From: Clostridioides sp. ES-S-0010-02
Lineage (GTDB): Bacteria > Bacillota > Clostridia > Peptostreptococcales > Peptostreptococcaceae
Length of the DNA: 64,000 nucleotides
NCBI GenBank assembly: GCA_020641055.1
Contig: CP067345.1
Location: forward strand, 923,317 to 987,316
Direction of reading: 5' to 3'
Shown: positions 11,429 to 21,586 of the stretch, piece after piece
How positions within the stretch are numbered: position 1 is the first letter of the stretch
How the letters are laid out: each line of letters starts with the position of its first letter
Translations under genes and position numbers: made by a program
Notes under the pieces: model-generated
What the model was told of the DNA's origin: nothing
What the model saw: the letters and a program-made list of their open reading frames with translations, nothing else
Databases searched by the model: none

Positions 11429-12798
11429 TAAAGGAATATAAGTCAATACAAGAGGTAGCTGGTCCTCTTATGTTAATAAACGGCGTAGAAGGTGTAAAAT
11501 TTGATGAACTTGGAGAAATTGAGCTTTCAAGTGGAGAAATTCGTCGTTGTAAAGTTCTAGAAGTAAATGAAGATACTGCACTTGTTCAACTTTTTGAAAG
11601 TTCAACAGGTATAAACCTTGCTGAAAGTAAAGTACGTTTTTTAGGAAAGAGTCTTGATTTTGGAGTTTCACCAGACATATTAGGTCGTGTTTTTAGTGGA
11701 ATGGGTAAACCTATTGATGGTGGACCAGAAATTATACCAGATAAAAGACTTGATATAAATGGTGCACCTATAAATCCAGCAGCACGTGATTATCCAGCTG
11801 AGTTTATACAGACTGGTGTTTCTGCTATAGACGGGCTTAATACCTTGGTTAGAGGGCAAAAACTTCCTATATTCTCAGGTTCTGGTTTGCCACATGCTAA
11901 TCTTGCAGTTCAAATTGCAAGACAGGCAAAAGTTCGTGGAACTGACTCTAAGTTTGCCGTTGTATTTGCAGCTGTTGGTATAACTTTTGAAGATGCAGAT
12001 TTCTTCATAAGTGATTTTAAAGCAACAGGAGCAATTGACCGTTCTGTGGTATTTGTAAACCTTGCAAATGACCCAGCAGTAGAGCGTGTATCTACACCTA
12101 GAATGGCACTTACAGCAGCAGAATACCTTGCTTTTGAGCAAGATATGCATGTACTTGTTATAATAACAGATATTACAAACTATGCAGAAGCATTACGTGA
12201 AGTTTCCGCAGCCAAAAAAGAAGTTCCAGGACGTCGTGGATATCCAGGTTATCTTTATACTGACCTTGCTACAATGTATGAAAGAGCAGGAAAAATGAAA
12301 GGACATGAAGGGTCTATAACAATGATTCCAATACTTACAATGCCTGAGGATGATAAAACACATCCAATTCCTGACCTTACAGGATACATTACAGAAGGAC
12401 AAATTATACTTAACCGTGAACTTTATAAAAAAGATATACAGCCTCCTATAGATGTTTTACCATCACTTTCTCGTCTTAAAGATAAGGGAATTGGTAAAGG
12501 TAAGACTCGTGAGGACCACGCAGATACAATGAACCAGCTTTTTGCAGCATATTCAAGAGGTAAAGATGCAAAAGAACTTATGGCAATATTGGGTGAATCT
12601 GCACTTTCTGAAATTGATTTAATGTATGCAAAATTTGCAGATGAATTTGAGAAAGAATACGTTTCACAAGGATTTAGAACTGACAGAACTATTGAGCAAA
12701 CATTAGAAATTGGATGGAAGCTTCTTAGTATGTTACCAAAAAGTGAACTTAAACGTATTCGTGATGAATATTTTGAAAAATATATGCCTAAGGAGTGA
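11425..12798 (+). CDS. ntpB: V-type ATPase regulatory subunit B
   Basis: This 457-residue non-catalytic head subunit alternates with A in the A3B3 ring and supplies the arginine finger. The would-be P-loop is degenerate ([14 protein letters not shown]), as normal for B subunits. The family motif [23 protein letters not shown], with the conserved arginines, is present around residues 265-290. The start overlaps the ntpA stop by four bases, so translation is coupled. Confidence 0.97.
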   Translation: MIKEYKSIQEVAGPLMLINGVEGVKFDELGEIELSSGEIRRCKVLEVNEDTALVQLFESSTGINLAESKVRFLGKSLDFGVSPDILGRVFSGMGKPIDGGPEIIPDKRLDINGAPINPAARDYPAEFIQTGVSAIDGLNTLVRGQKLPIFSGSGLPHANLAVQIARQAKVRGTDSKFAVVFAAVGITFEDADFFISDFKATGAIDRSVVFVNLANDPAVERVSTPRMALTAAEYLAFEQDMHVLVIITDITNYAEALREVSAAKKEVPGRRGYPGYLYTDLATMYERAGKMKGHEGSITMIPILTMPEDDKTHPIPDLTGYITEGQIILNRELYKKDIQPPIDVLPSLSRLKDKGIGKGKTREDHADTMNQLFAAYSRGKDAKELMAILGESALSEIDLMYAKFADEFEKEYVSQGFRTDRTIEQTLEIGWKLLSMLPKSELKRIRDEYFEKYMPKE

Positions 12799-12803
12799 TA
12801 TCT

Positions 12804-13472
12804 GTGGCTAGATTAAATATAAATCCAACACGTATGGAAATGACTAGACTTAAGAAACTCCTTAAAACTGCGACAAGAGGTCATAAGCTTCTTAAAGATA
12901 AGCTTGATGAACTTATGAAACAATTTCTTGAAATTGTAAGAGAAAATAAGCGATTACGTGAAGAAGCAGAAAATGCTCTCGATGCTGCTTATAAAAATTT
13001 TATAATTGCAAGGGCAGTTATGAGTCAGGAGTATCTAGGTTCAGCACTTATGATGCCAAAACAATCTGTTTCTGTAGGTGTTTCTACAAGAAACATAATG
13101 AGTGTTGATGTTCCTGTGTTTGACTTTAAAACTGAAAACAATCAAAGTGATATTTATCCTTATGGTCTTGCTTTTACATCAGGTGAATTAGATTCTGCTA
13201 TGGAAGCATTTTCAGATGCAATGGAACCACTTTTAAGACTTGCAGAAAGTGAAAAAAGTGCACAGCTTCTTGCACAAGAGATAGAAAAGACACGTAGACG
13301 TGTTAATGCTCTTGAAAATGTAATGATACCAAATTACATTGAAACTATTAAGTATATTGCTATGAAGCTTGAAGAAAATGAGAGAGCAAGTACTACTAGA
13401 CTTATGAAGGTTAAGGATATGGTGCTTAAAAAAGCACTTGAAGAAAAAAAGAAAAATGATTTGGTTGGATAA
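12804..13472 (+). CDS. ntpD: V-type ATPase subunit D (central shaft)
   Basis: A 222-residue subunit forming the antiparallel coiled-coil axle. Seen: the N-terminal family signature NPTRMEMTRLKKLLKTA and a matching C-terminal coil (RRRVNALENVMIPNYIETIKYI). GTG 12795 is in frame but overlaps AAGGAG; GTG 12804 is 8 bases after it and gives the expected MARLNINPTRM start. A strong terminator follows, closing the nine-gene operon. No ntpH or ntpJ (KtrB-like) gene follows, unlike E. hirae. Confidence 0.94.
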   Translation: MARLNINPTRMEMTRLKKLLKTATRGHKLLKDKLDELMKQFLEIVRENKRLREEAENALDAAYKNFIIARAVMSQEYLGSALMMPKQSVSVGVSTRNIMSVDVPVFDFKTENNQSDIYPYGLAFTSGELDSAMEAFSDAMEPLLRLAESEKSAQLLAQEIEKTRRRVNALENVMIPNYIETIKYIAMKLEENERASTTRLMKVKDMVLKKALEEKKKNDLVG

Positions 13473-13490
13473 TTAAATACTTATAAAAAT

Positions 13491-13528
13491 AAGCCTAACA
13501 TCCTAGTTTATAGGAGTTAGGCTTTTTA
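13491..13528 (+). terminator. Terminator of the V-ATPase operon
   Basis: AAGCCTAACATCCTA (13491-13505) pairs with TAGGAGTTAGGCTT (13511-13524) around a 5-base loop with one mismatch, followed by T-rich sequence. Confidence 0.92.
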
Positions 13529-13773
13529 GTGCAAGTAAGCACATATTCGGAATTGGCGGTATCAATTAATTACCTATTAATCTCTCAATATTCATTTCAA
13601 TACTCCAGATGTAAAAGTTATGTATATTCTACCTTGTATATAAAAAAGCTCAAATAAAATCATACTCATATGGGTAAAAGGGTGTTTTTTATAAGAATTT
13701 TTATGAAGATATAATGGTCTATATGCCTAGAACTTTGTAAAAAAATAATAAATTTAACAAAAATTTCTAAAAA
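13529..13773. other. Gene-free spacer between the ATPase terminator and the Pho box
   Basis: About 245 AT-rich bases. No open frame with a ribosome-binding site and no clear hairpin was seen. A TTAACA at 13754-13759 resembles the Pho repeats downstream but is out of their 11-base phase. Confidence 0.4.
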
Positions 13774-13827
13774 TTAACGAACTGTTAATTTACACTTAAC
13801 TTCGTATTAACAAATTAGGTGTATTAT
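13774..13827 (+). promoter_or_regulatory. Four-repeat Pho box and -10 element of the phosphonate transporter operon
   Basis: Four TTAACA-like hexamers lie exactly 11 bases apart: TTAACG (13774), TTAATT (13785), TTAACT (13796) and TTAACA (13807). This is the arrangement of PhoP binding sites in Bacillus subtilis (TTAACA with 5-base spacers). A TATTAT at 13822-13827 serves as a -10, with no good -35, as expected for a promoter activated by PhoP under phosphate limitation. Confidence 0.8.
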
Positions 13828-13892
13828 ATAAACATAAGCAAAAACAATAAAAAACAATTAAAAAAAGACAAAAACACAAAAAGGGGGAAGAT

Positions 13893-14942
13893 ATGAAAGA
13901 ATTTATATTTACTTGTCTGTGTATTGTAGTAATTGCATTTATGACAAGTTGCATATCAACAACACCACAAACTACTCAAGGAAAAGGAAATAATAAACTT
14001 ACAATATATGCAGCATTAGAAGAAGAGCAAATAGCTTACTATATGGAAGGATTTAGAGAAGAGTATCCTAATATTGATGTAGAAATAGTTATGGATTCTC
14101 ATGGTGTAATAGCTTCAAAATTATTAGCAGAAAAGGATAATCCACAAGCAGATGTTATATGGGGATTATCAGCAATGAATATGATAGAACTAAAAGAAGA
14201 TGGGGCACTTGAAGCATATAAGCCTAAAAATTATGACAAGGTAGATAAGAGATTTAAGGATACTGGAAAAGATGTATTATGGGTAGGTATGAGTGTACCA
14301 GAGACAGCAATAGTAGTTAATTACAAAGAACTTGAAAAATTAGGCCTAGATGTTCCAAAAGGATATAATGATTTAATAAAACCAGAGTACAAAGGTCTTA
14401 TAACAATGCCAAATCCAGCATCATCTGGTACAGGTTATCTTACAGTATCAGGACTTATTCAAATGATGGGTGAAAAAGAAGCTTATAATTACATGGATAA
14501 ACTACATAAGAATATAGCTACATATACACATTCAGGTTCGAAACCTGCAAAACTAGCTGGTTCAGGAGAATACCCAATAGGCATTACACTTGGATATAGA
14601 GCTACACAGCAATTGTCTAGTGGAGAACCTATAGAAGTAGTATTTCCAAAAGAAGGTTCAGGTTGGGATTTAGAAGCAAATGCTTTGGTTAAGAAAGATA
14701 ATATAAAAAAAGAAGCAAAATTGTTTTTAGATTGGGCAATAAGTGATTCAGCTATGGACAGATATGCACATGAAGTAGCAGTGACTTCTATAAAGACAGA
14801 TAATCCTGTACCAAAAGGTTACTCTAAACGTCCATTAGAACAGCTGATTAAAGAAGTTGATTTAAACTCTGCATCAAAAAATAGAAGTGCAGTGTTAAAA
14901 ACTTGGGAATCAAAGTATGGTTCAAAATCTGAAAGTAAGTAA
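13893..14942 (+). CDS. ABC transporter substrate-binding lipoprotein, 2-aminoethylphosphonate type
   Basis: A 349-residue extracellular solute-binding protein. A signal peptide with a lipobox ending MTSC places the lipidated cysteine at residue 20. The mature part opens NNKLTIYAALEEEQ and has the two-lobe layout of the iron/thiamine/spermidine-like binding proteins; segments such as KPEYKGLITMPNPASSGTGYL match that class. The neighbouring ATPase and the fused double permease point to the PhnS2-T-U2-like 2-aminoethylphosphonate systems, and the Pho box supports a phosphorus substrate. An iron(III) binding protein is the main alternative. GGGGGAAG precedes the start. Confidence 0.8.
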   Translation: MKEFIFTCLCIVVIAFMTSCISTTPQTTQGKGNNKLTIYAALEEEQIAYYMEGFREEYPNIDVEIVMDSHGVIASKLLAEKDNPQADVIWGLSAMNMIELKEDGALEAYKPKNYDKVDKRFKDTGKDVLWVGMSVPETAIVVNYKELEKLGLDVPKGYNDLIKPEYKGLITMPNPASSGTGYLTVSGLIQMMGEKEAYNYMDKLHKNIATYTHSGSKPAKLAGSGEYPIGITLGYRATQQLSSGEPIEVVFPKEGSGWDLEANALVKKDNIKKEAKLFLDWAISDSAMDRYAHEVAVTSIKTDNPVPKGYSKRPLEQLIKEVDLNSASKNRSAVLKTWESKYGSKSESK

Positions 14943-15046
14943 AAGTTAAATGGATTTTTTAATAGAAATAGAGAAAAGAAATTTATAAGAAAAATTAAAA
15001 TATAAAATTAAAAAAACAAATATAATTGTATAAGGGGAGATTAGAT

Positions 15047-16036
15047 ATGAGTTACTTAAAAATAAATAATGTGTTCAAGAGTTATGACCAAAAAAGAGTG
15101 TTAAACAATATTAGTTTAGATATTGAAGAAGGTGAGTTTCTATGTTTACTTGGACCTAGTGGATGTGGAAAAACTACATTACTTAGAATAATAGCAGGGC
15201 TTGAAGATGTAAATAGTGGAGCTATAATTCTTCAAGATAAAGATATAACAGAGTTAGAGCCATCAAAGAGAGGTTTTGGGATAGTATTTCAATCATATGC
15301 ATTATTTCCAAATATGACAGCATATAATAATATAGCTTTTCCGCTTAAAGAAAGAAAGGTACCAAAAGAAAAGATAGATAAGAAGGTTAGAGAAGTGCTT
15401 GAAACAGTTGGATTGAGTAATGAAGCTCATAAGTATCCTAAAGCATTGTCAGGAGGTCAACAGCAGAGAATTGCAATAGCAAGAGCATTAGCACTTGAGC
15501 CAAAGTTTTTACTTTTAGATGAGCCAATGTCTGCACTTGATGCAAAAGTTAGACACAAACTTAGAATGGATATTAAAAAACTACAGAAAGAATTAAATAT
15601 AACAACAATAATGGTAACACATGACCAGGAAGAAGCTATAACTATGGCAGACAAAATTGCAATCTTAAATGGCGGTGACATAATGCAAATAGGGACTCCA
15701 GAAGAAATATATCAAAATCCTCAAAACCTATTTACAGCTCAATTTATAGGAGATACAAACTGTTTTGATAGAGGAGATTCTATATTAACTGTAAGACCAG
15801 AATATGTTCAAATAGAAAAGTCAACAAAAGAAAATTGTCATGGAACAATATCTAATATAGAATTTAGAGGGAATCTATTGAGAGTAGAAATAAAAGATAA
15901 ATTAAATGAAAATTTTATAATAAGTGATGTTTCTATAAAAGAATGGGTTAATTTAAATTTAGTAGAGGGTGACTTTGTAAGTGTAAGTATAGATGAAAAA
16001 TACTATTTAAAGTATCCAAAAGTTAAAGGAGCATAA
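15047..16036 (+). CDS. ABC transporter ATP-binding protein, 2-aminoethylphosphonate type
   Basis: A 329-residue ATPase of the importer. Walker A is GPSGCGKTT, the Q-loop is FQSYALFPNM, the signature LSGGQQQRIAIARAL, Walker B LLLDEPMSALDA, and the switch histidine lies in VTHDQEEA. A C-terminal TOBE-like domain follows (about 240-329). A TTG at 15026 is in frame, but AAGGGGAGA at 15032-15040 lies after it; ATG 15047 is 6 bases downstream of that site. It is separated from the permease gene by four bases. Confidence 0.88.
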   Translation: MSYLKINNVFKSYDQKRVLNNISLDIEEGEFLCLLGPSGCGKTTLLRIIAGLEDVNSGAIILQDKDITELEPSKRGFGIVFQSYALFPNMTAYNNIAFPLKERKVPKEKIDKKVREVLETVGLSNEAHKYPKALSGGQQQRIAIARALALEPKFLLLDEPMSALDAKVRHKLRMDIKKLQKELNITTIMVTHDQEEAITMADKIAILNGGDIMQIGTPEEIYQNPQNLFTAQFIGDTNCFDRGDSILTVRPEYVQIEKSTKENCHGTISNIEFRGNLLRVEIKDKLNENFIISDVSIKEWVNLNLVEGDFVSVSIDEKYYLKYPKVKGA

Positions 16037-16040
16037 ATAT

Positions 16041-17759
16041 ATGAATAATAATGCTATAAGTTCTAAAAGTTTAAATATTAAATCTAAAATGAATTTAGAT
16101 ATAAAAAAATGTATGCTTACAGTATTAGTTATGTCTTTGGTAATATTTTTATTGGCGCCCATAATCTATCTGTTTGTACAAGCATTTTTAGATAAAGATG
16201 GAGTTTTTGTTGGATTACAAAATTTTAAAGAGTATTTAGCTTCTGAAGCACTGTTAAATTCTCTGAAAAATACAATATTTGTATCTGTTATATCAACTGT
16301 AATATCTTTAACTCTCGCACTAGTGTATGCATATGCACTAACAAGAACAAAGATTAAGTTTAAAGGACTTCTTAAATCTATAGCGATGTTTCCTATGTTT
16401 GCCCCTACAATGATGCATGCTATAGGGTTGGTATATTTATTTGGAAATCAAGGGGTAGTGACTAATTTACTTGGAATAAATATTCCGATATATGGTTCAA
16501 TTGGAATAGTATTAGCACAAATTATATATGTATTTCCTCAATCATTTCAGATACTTTATATATCACTAAATTCAACTGATTATAGATTATATGAAGCTAG
16601 CAATGCTATGGGAATAAGCAAGATAAGAGAGTTTTTAAGTATAACGATACCTAGCATTAAGTACTCTTTAATAAGTTCAGCATTTGTATCATTCACATTG
16701 TGCTTTACAGACTTTGGAGCTCCAAAAGTTATTGGAGGAGATTTCAATGTATTATCAATAGATGTATACAAGCAAATTATAGGGCAGCAAAATATGCCTA
16801 TGGGAGCAACTGTATCAATATTACTTTTGATACCTGCAATAATATCTTTTATAGTAACTAAAAAAATCGAAAAAAATCAAAATTCATATATAAATTCAAA
16901 ATCAATCCCATATAAGGTTAAATTTAATAAGTTAAGAGACAGTATATTTGGAGTCATTGTAGGAATTATTGCATTTGGAATAATAGCTGTAATGTTGACT
17001 GTAATCTTATCTTCACTAATATCTGTTTGGCCATATGATTTAAGACTCACACTTGAACACTTTTCTATGAAAAGTAGTATTGATGGAATTAAGCCATTTA
17101 TAAATTCAATAGAAATGTCATTACTGACAGCTATTCTTGGGACAAGTTTTGTTTTCTTATTTGCATATCTAAACGAAAAAACAGAAAAAGCTCCATATTT
17201 AAAATCATTTGGATATTTTTTAAGTACATTGCCTATGGCATTACCAGGGTTAGTGTTAGGTATAGCTTATGTACTATTCTTTAATAAATTAGAGTTTAAT
17301 CTAATGGATACAATATACATTAAGAACTTGTTTAATGGATTGTACGGAACATTATTTATTATGGTTATATGCAATGTGGTACATTTTTTCTCAGTAGCTT
17401 TTATAACTGCAACTACAGCTATTAAGAAAGTGGACAAAGAATTAGACATGGTGGCAAAATCAATGGGAATAAATAGTGCATCAATTCTTAAGAATGTAAC
17501 AATACCACTTTGTTTACCAGCAGTTTTAGAAAACTTTATGTATTTTTTCTTAAATTCTATGGTAACAATATCAGCACTAGTATTTATATATACAGCAAGT
17601 TCAAAGGTAGCAGCTATATCAATTGTACAGTTAGATGATAAGGGAAGTACAGCACAAGCAGCAGCACTAGCTGTATTGATATTAATTACAAATGTACTAG
17701 TTAAGGTAATACATGAATTTATAAAAAATCGTTTGGAAAAAAGAGCAAATTTTAACTAA
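16041..17759 (+). CDS. ABC transporter permease, fused two-domain, 2-aminoethylphosphonate type
   Basis: A 572-residue protein carrying two complete binding-protein-dependent permease domains in tandem, about six transmembrane helices each. Two EAA-type cytoplasmic loops are seen: YEASNAMGISKIREFLSITI near residue 180 and DMVAKSMGINSASILKNVTI near 475. The fused architecture is shared by iron(III) (FbpB) and aminoethylphosphonate (PhnU2-like) permeases. It would form a channel alone with two copies of the ATPase. No phosphonate-degrading enzymes (phnW, phnX, phnA) lie nearby in this window. Confidence 0.85.
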   Translation: MNNNAISSKSLNIKSKMNLDIKKCMLTVLVMSLVIFLLAPIIYLFVQAFLDKDGVFVGLQNFKEYLASEALLNSLKNTIFVSVISTVISLTLALVYAYALTRTKIKFKGLLKSIAMFPMFAPTMMHAIGLVYLFGNQGVVTNLLGINIPIYGSIGIVLAQIIYVFPQSFQILYISLNSTDYRLYEASNAMGISKIREFLSITIPSIKYSLISSAFVSFTLCFTDFGAPKVIGGDFNVLSIDVYKQIIGQQNMPMGATVSILLLIPAIISFIVTKKIEKNQNSYINSKSIPYKVKFNKLRDSIFGVIVGIIAFGIIAVMLTVILSSLISVWPYDLRLTLEHFSMKSSIDGIKPFINSIEMSLLTAILGTSFVFLFAYLNEKTEKAPYLKSFGYFLSTLPMALPGLVLGIAYVLFFNKLEFNLMDTIYIKNLFNGLYGTLFIMVICNVVHFFSVAFITATTAIKKVDKELDMVAKSMGINSASILKNVTIPLCLPAVLENFMYFFLNSMVTISALVFIYTASSKVAAISIVQLDDKGSTAQAAALAVLILITNVLVKVIHEFIKNRLEKRANFN

Positions 17760-17792
17760 AGAAGTTATTGTATAAAAATACACATATTAAAG

Positions 17793-17836
17793 AAGTCTAT
17801 TCTTATAATTTATTGTTTATAGAATAGACTTTTTTA
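17793..17836. terminator. Bidirectional terminator between the transporter and the diguanylate cyclase gene
   Basis: AAGTCTATTCT (17793-17803) and AGAATAGACTT (17821-17831) form a perfect 11-bp stem; TTTTT follows on the plus strand, and an A-rich flank on the other side gives a T-tract on the minus strand. It can serve both converging genes. Confidence 0.88.
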
Positions 17837-17855
17837 TATAAATTTAAAATAAATA

Positions 17856-19007
17856 TTAATCGTTTTTATTAATTTTTCTTTTGTTACAATACATTTCAGA
17901 ATCTGCACGATGGTATGTATCAAATAAAGAGTTGTCTAAGTTTTCATCGAAAACTGCATATCCAATAGACATGGATAAATTTAATTCATTAGTAGCGTTT
18001 TCTTCAATTATTTTTAAATTAATCTTATTGACAATACTATCTATTTCTTCATGACAAGAATCTTTTAAAATAATTATATACTCATCTCCACCAACACGAT
18101 AGACTATATGTTTTTTATTTATTACATCTTGTATAATTTTACTTGCATTTTTAATGTATAAATCTCCTGTTTGATGGCCAAATTTATCATTGATTTTTTT
18201 AAGGCCATCTAAATCTATTGACATTATAGAAATTGGTTGTTTAAGATTTGAATTGTTTAAGTTATTCATATCTATTTCAAAAGCGTTTCTATTTTTTAAT
18301 CCTGTTAGATAATCAGTATTAGCAAAATCAGTATATGTAGGATTAGATATACGTTTAAACAGGATTACTGCTACTAATGCTGATATTAAACAGGTTAATA
18401 AAGCTATAAAAGGAGTAACTATACTTATAAATCTAAAAGTATTGTATTGATGTTTTGCTTCAAATTCAATTCCCATTACTCCAACGACTTTACCAACATC
18501 ATTATGGATGGGAAAGTACGATATAAATATATGTCCCCAAGATGTTTTTTTTATTTTTTTAGGTAGCAATATATTATTATCTAGTGCTTTGTTAAGGTCA
18601 CCCCAAATCTCTTTTTCTATCAAATCACCAGCATTTCTAAAATCGCTTCTAGATGAATCTAAACCATCAACAACATATACTAATGAGCCATCTTTTGTTT
18701 TTTTTGCAGTGTATAAGTACATAACTCCAGTAGTATTCTTTACAGATTCCAATAGCACTTTAGCACTTTTATAAGACTCTTTTGAGTGGTCTTTTTCAGA
18801 ATTAATTTCAATAAAGGTATCTTTATCAAGATTTTTTTCTACATATTTATATATATGTCTTGACCTCTCACTTAAAGTATAAATCATATCATTATAAGTG
18901 AGTGCATAATTAAAAAAATAAACACATGAAGAAGAAATTATTACAATAATTGCAGTAAGTATTGAAACTTGCATATCAACTCTATTGAATTTTTTATTTA
19001 TTTCCAT
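17856..19007 (-). CDS. Membrane-bound diguanylate cyclase with extracytoplasmic sensor
   Basis: A 383-residue c-di-GMP synthase. Two transmembrane helices (about residues 14-36 and 195-220) flank an extracellular sensor domain of about 160 residues, probably of the Cache class. The GGDEF domain starts at DTDYLTGLKNRNAFE, with substrate-site residues in DLDGLKKINDKFGH and the active-site signature RVGGDEY, a functional variant. No RxxD product-inhibition site is seen before it. The gene is monocistronic, convergent with the phosphonate transporter, and shares its terminator. Confidence 0.92.
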   Translation of the reverse strand: MEINKKFNRVDMQVSILTAIIVIISSSCVYFFNYALTYNDMIYTLSERSRHIYKYVEKNLDKDTFIEINSEKDHSKESYKSAKVLLESVKNTTGVMYLYTAKKTKDGSLVYVVDGLDSSRSDFRNAGDLIEKEIWGDLNKALDNNILLPKKIKKTSWGHIFISYFPIHNDVGKVVGVMGIEFEAKHQYNTFRFISIVTPFIALLTCLISALVAVILFKRISNPTYTDFANTDYLTGLKNRNAFEIDMNNLNNSNLKQPISIMSIDLDGLKKINDKFGHQTGDLYIKNASKIIQDVINKKHIVYRVGGDEYIIILKDSCHEEIDSIVNKINLKIIEENATNELNLSMSIGYAVFDENLDNSLFDTYHRADSEMYCNKRKINKND

Positions 19008-19226
19008 ATCCCAAATTTTTTGTAAAAAAATATTTCACAAAATCTCCCCATAATTAATGTATATCTATAAATATTACCATAATATACATCTATATTATCA
19101 AAATCATCTAAAAATTACAATCTATAATTTAGCTTAAAAGATTCAAATACAAGGCTTTTTAAAATTACACTATACTTTAATAAATAAACATTATAATATC
19201 TTAATAGTATTTATATTATAATTATT

Positions 19227-20990
19227 TTATTTATTAATACCTGCTAATATATCACATACTATGTCAATTCTTTTAAATGGTGTAATAATATAATAACCAT
19301 CTACATAAGGTTCAATTTCTTTTGCTATTTGAGTTGATATATTGATAGCAAGTTTAGTAGATTGTTCTTTTGAAGCATCTTTGTACATGTCTATAATGTC
19401 TTGTGAAACAGTAATTCCTGAAATTTCATTATTCATAAAACAAGCATTTTTGTAACTTACTACAGGTATAATTCCACCTAGTATCTTTGCAGGAAGTATT
19501 TCCTTAGCTTTTTTTAAGTTTAATAAAGCTTGCTCTGTTAAAACTGGTTGAGTTAAAAACATAGTAACCCCATTTTCTATTTTAATCTTAGCGTGCTTAA
19601 GTTGAGAATCAAAGTTTGTTGCATTTATATTTAAAGCTCCAAATATATTAAATGGAGTATTAAATGTATCTTTATTTAAAGTTTTTATGTAATTTGCTAG
19701 TATAGAAGAGTTAAAACTGAACATGGCCTTTATTTCATCTCTTTCAGCAGAAGGTATAGGGTCTCCAGTTACTACTAACACATTGTTTATGTTTTCAATA
19801 TTTAATCCTAAAAGAAGAGCTTTTGTAGCATTAATATTTCTATCCCTACATGTCATATGTGGAATAGGAGTGATGTCTAACTCTCTCTTTATTTTACAAG
19901 CTAATAAACTACTATCAACTCTTGCTCTTGCTATAGGGCAGTCAGCAATTGTTATTGCATCAACTCCGTAGTTTTTTAGTTTTTCAGCACTATTCATAAA
20001 AAATTCAATATCTGTATCAATAGGAGGGTCTAATTCAACTGCTATAATTTTTTTACCTCCATCAATCTTTTCTAAGAGCTCGTTTTTTGCTACAGATTTA
20101 ATTTTTTCTTTTGGAGAAATATCATTTTTTATGGTAACATTGCCCTTGTATAAAGAATTTATTATTTCAACAGTTTTTTTGATAAATTCAGGTGTTGTAC
20201 CACAGCATCCACCTAGTATCTGAACTCCTTGATTTAATATTTCTAGCATCTGTTCTGAAAAATAGTCTGAGTTATCTTCAAAAAATGTACGATTATTGAT
20301 AATAGTTGGATAGCCTGCATTAGGCATAATAGAAACTATATTGTCATTAATATCAAGTGTCTTTATAAAATGTAATAAATGGTGTGGGCCAGAGATACAA
20401 TTAAATCCTAATGCATCAATATTTTTGTCCTTGGAAATAGATTTAAAGATGTTAGTTCCACTTTTTCCAAGTCTAGTAAAGCCCTCTGGATTAACTGCAA
20501 ATTCTGTTAAGATAAATGCATTTGGTTGTTTTTCTTTTATATAACTTGAGATTTCTGGTAAATATTCATCACTACTAAATGTTTCAAATAGAAAATTAGT
20601 TGCTCCAATTTCTAAAAATACATCTACTATTTTCTTATAGTCAGGTAACAAATTTCTATCATTTAGAGCAGGTATTGGACCAATATCAGCAAATATAAAT
20701 ACATCTGTATTTCTTGTTGCCTCTAATGCAATTTCATACCCACTTTTTATAATATCTTTGACAGTTTTAAAATCACACTCTAGAAGTGTTTCATTTGCTG
20801 CAAAAGTATTTGTCTTAATAGCCATACATCCAGCTTTTATATATTCCTCGTGGATAGACAATATTGTAGATGCATCATTTATATTGGCTATTTCACAATT
20901 GAAAGGACTATTTTTTAGTTTGGAATAGTATGTACCCATTGCACCATCAAAAACTAAAACAGAGTCTTTGATATATTCATTTATGTTCAT
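19227..20990 (-). CDS. Bifunctional homocysteine S-methyltransferase / methylenetetrahydrofolate reductase (YitJ-type)
   Basis: A 587-residue fusion. The N-terminal domain (about 1-285) is a zinc-dependent homocysteine methyltransferase: DGAMGTYY start, GFNCISGP, and the LGGCCGTTPEFI zinc motif. The C-terminal domain (about 300-587) is a MetF-type FAD barrel with AVELDPP near its start and HMTCRDRN and VTGDP inside. Together they make 5-methyl-THF and use it, or another methyl donor, to form methionine. It is not cobalamin-dependent MetH, as no B12 domain is present. GAGGTGA precedes the start. No SAM riboswitch core was seen upstream; the promoter is at 21029-21057. Confidence 0.9.
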   Translation of the reverse strand: MNINEYIKDSVLVFDGAMGTYYSKLKNSPFNCEIANINDASTILSIHEEYIKAGCMAIKTNTFAANETLLECDFKTVKDIIKSGYEIALEATRNTDVFIFADIGPIPALNDRNLLPDYKKIVDVFLEIGATNFLFETFSSDEYLPEISSYIKEKQPNAFILTEFAVNPEGFTRLGKSGTNIFKSISKDKNIDALGFNCISGPHHLLHFIKTLDINDNIVSIMPNAGYPTIINNRTFFEDNSDYFSEQMLEILNQGVQILGGCCGTTPEFIKKTVEIINSLYKGNVTIKNDISPKEKIKSVAKNELLEKIDGGKKIIAVELDPPIDTDIEFFMNSAEKLKNYGVDAITIADCPIARARVDSSLLACKIKRELDITPIPHMTCRDRNINATKALLLGLNIENINNVLVVTGDPIPSAERDEIKAMFSFNSSILANYIKTLNKDTFNTPFNIFGALNINATNFDSQLKHAKIKIENGVTMFLTQPVLTEQALLNLKKAKEILPAKILGGIIPVVSYKNACFMNNEISGITVSQDIIDMYKDASKEQSTKLAINISTQIAKEIEPYVDGYYIITPFKRIDIVCDILAGINK

Positions 20991-21586
20991 TGCTTCACCT
21001 CATACGAATTTAAAATATTTTAAGTATTAGTATATCAACCCCAAAAAAACTTGTCAATCTTTGGAAAATATAGTGGAATATATTGGCTTATATAACAAGT
21101 TTGTTGGCGATTTTGATATATTTACTTAATGGTATTAAAATAAGAACCATAGTCGTGAGATAGTTATATAATTATATCTATTGCTGAAAATCAATGATAA
21201 ACATTACCATATTTTATTATAGTTAACACAATTTGAAACTACATAGACAGGTAATATATATTAAATAATCTAAAAATGCTATATTATAAGTAAATTCTTG
21301 TAAATGGGGTATATTGTACAGAGTAGAATTTGTATTAATGACTGGGAAGAATAATATAGATATTCAAAGTGTTAAATGTACTGTTATAGAGAAATAATAT
21401 ATGGTAGATTAGAAAAGTAGAAGCTAAAAATCACTTTAAATTAGTAACTTTATTTCAACTTATTGAGTTTAAATATAATAAATTTATTTATGATGGTAAA
21501 TTTACTTAAATAAACATAGTAGTTGATTTAAGTGTACAATTAAAGGGCTTTTTAATTTTATAATTATAATATAAAAGAGGTGGAAA
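20991..21586. other. 596-base divergent intergenic region, methionine gene / MATE gene
   Basis: The left end holds the promoter of the minus-strand gene (21029-21057). The rest is AT-rich, with no supported gene, no SAM-I riboswitch core and no clear hairpin plus T-tract. The promoter of the MATE gene is not obvious; TATAAT-like strings near 21560-21572 are candidates. Confidence 0.4.
21029..21057 (-). promoter_or_regulatory. Sigma-A promoter of the YitJ-type gene
   Basis: Read on the minus strand: TTGACA (21057-21052), a 17-base spacer, and TATACT (21034-21029). The leader to the ATG is only about 30 bases, which leaves no room for a riboswitch. Confidence 0.75.

Noticed and set aside
13893-17759. 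Iron(III) or spermidine transporter
   Set aside because: The domain types allow it, but the four-repeat Pho box and fused permease favour a phosphonate system. Kept only as the alternative.
19227-20990. Cobalamin-dependent methionine synthase (MetH)
   Set aside because: No B12-binding or activation domain; the C-terminal half is MetF-like, so the YitJ-type fusion fits.
20991-21586. Possible SAM riboswitch upstream of the methionine/YitJ-type gene
   Set aside because: The conserved SAM-I core was not found on the minus strand, and the promoter at 21029-21057 leaves only about a 30-base leader.
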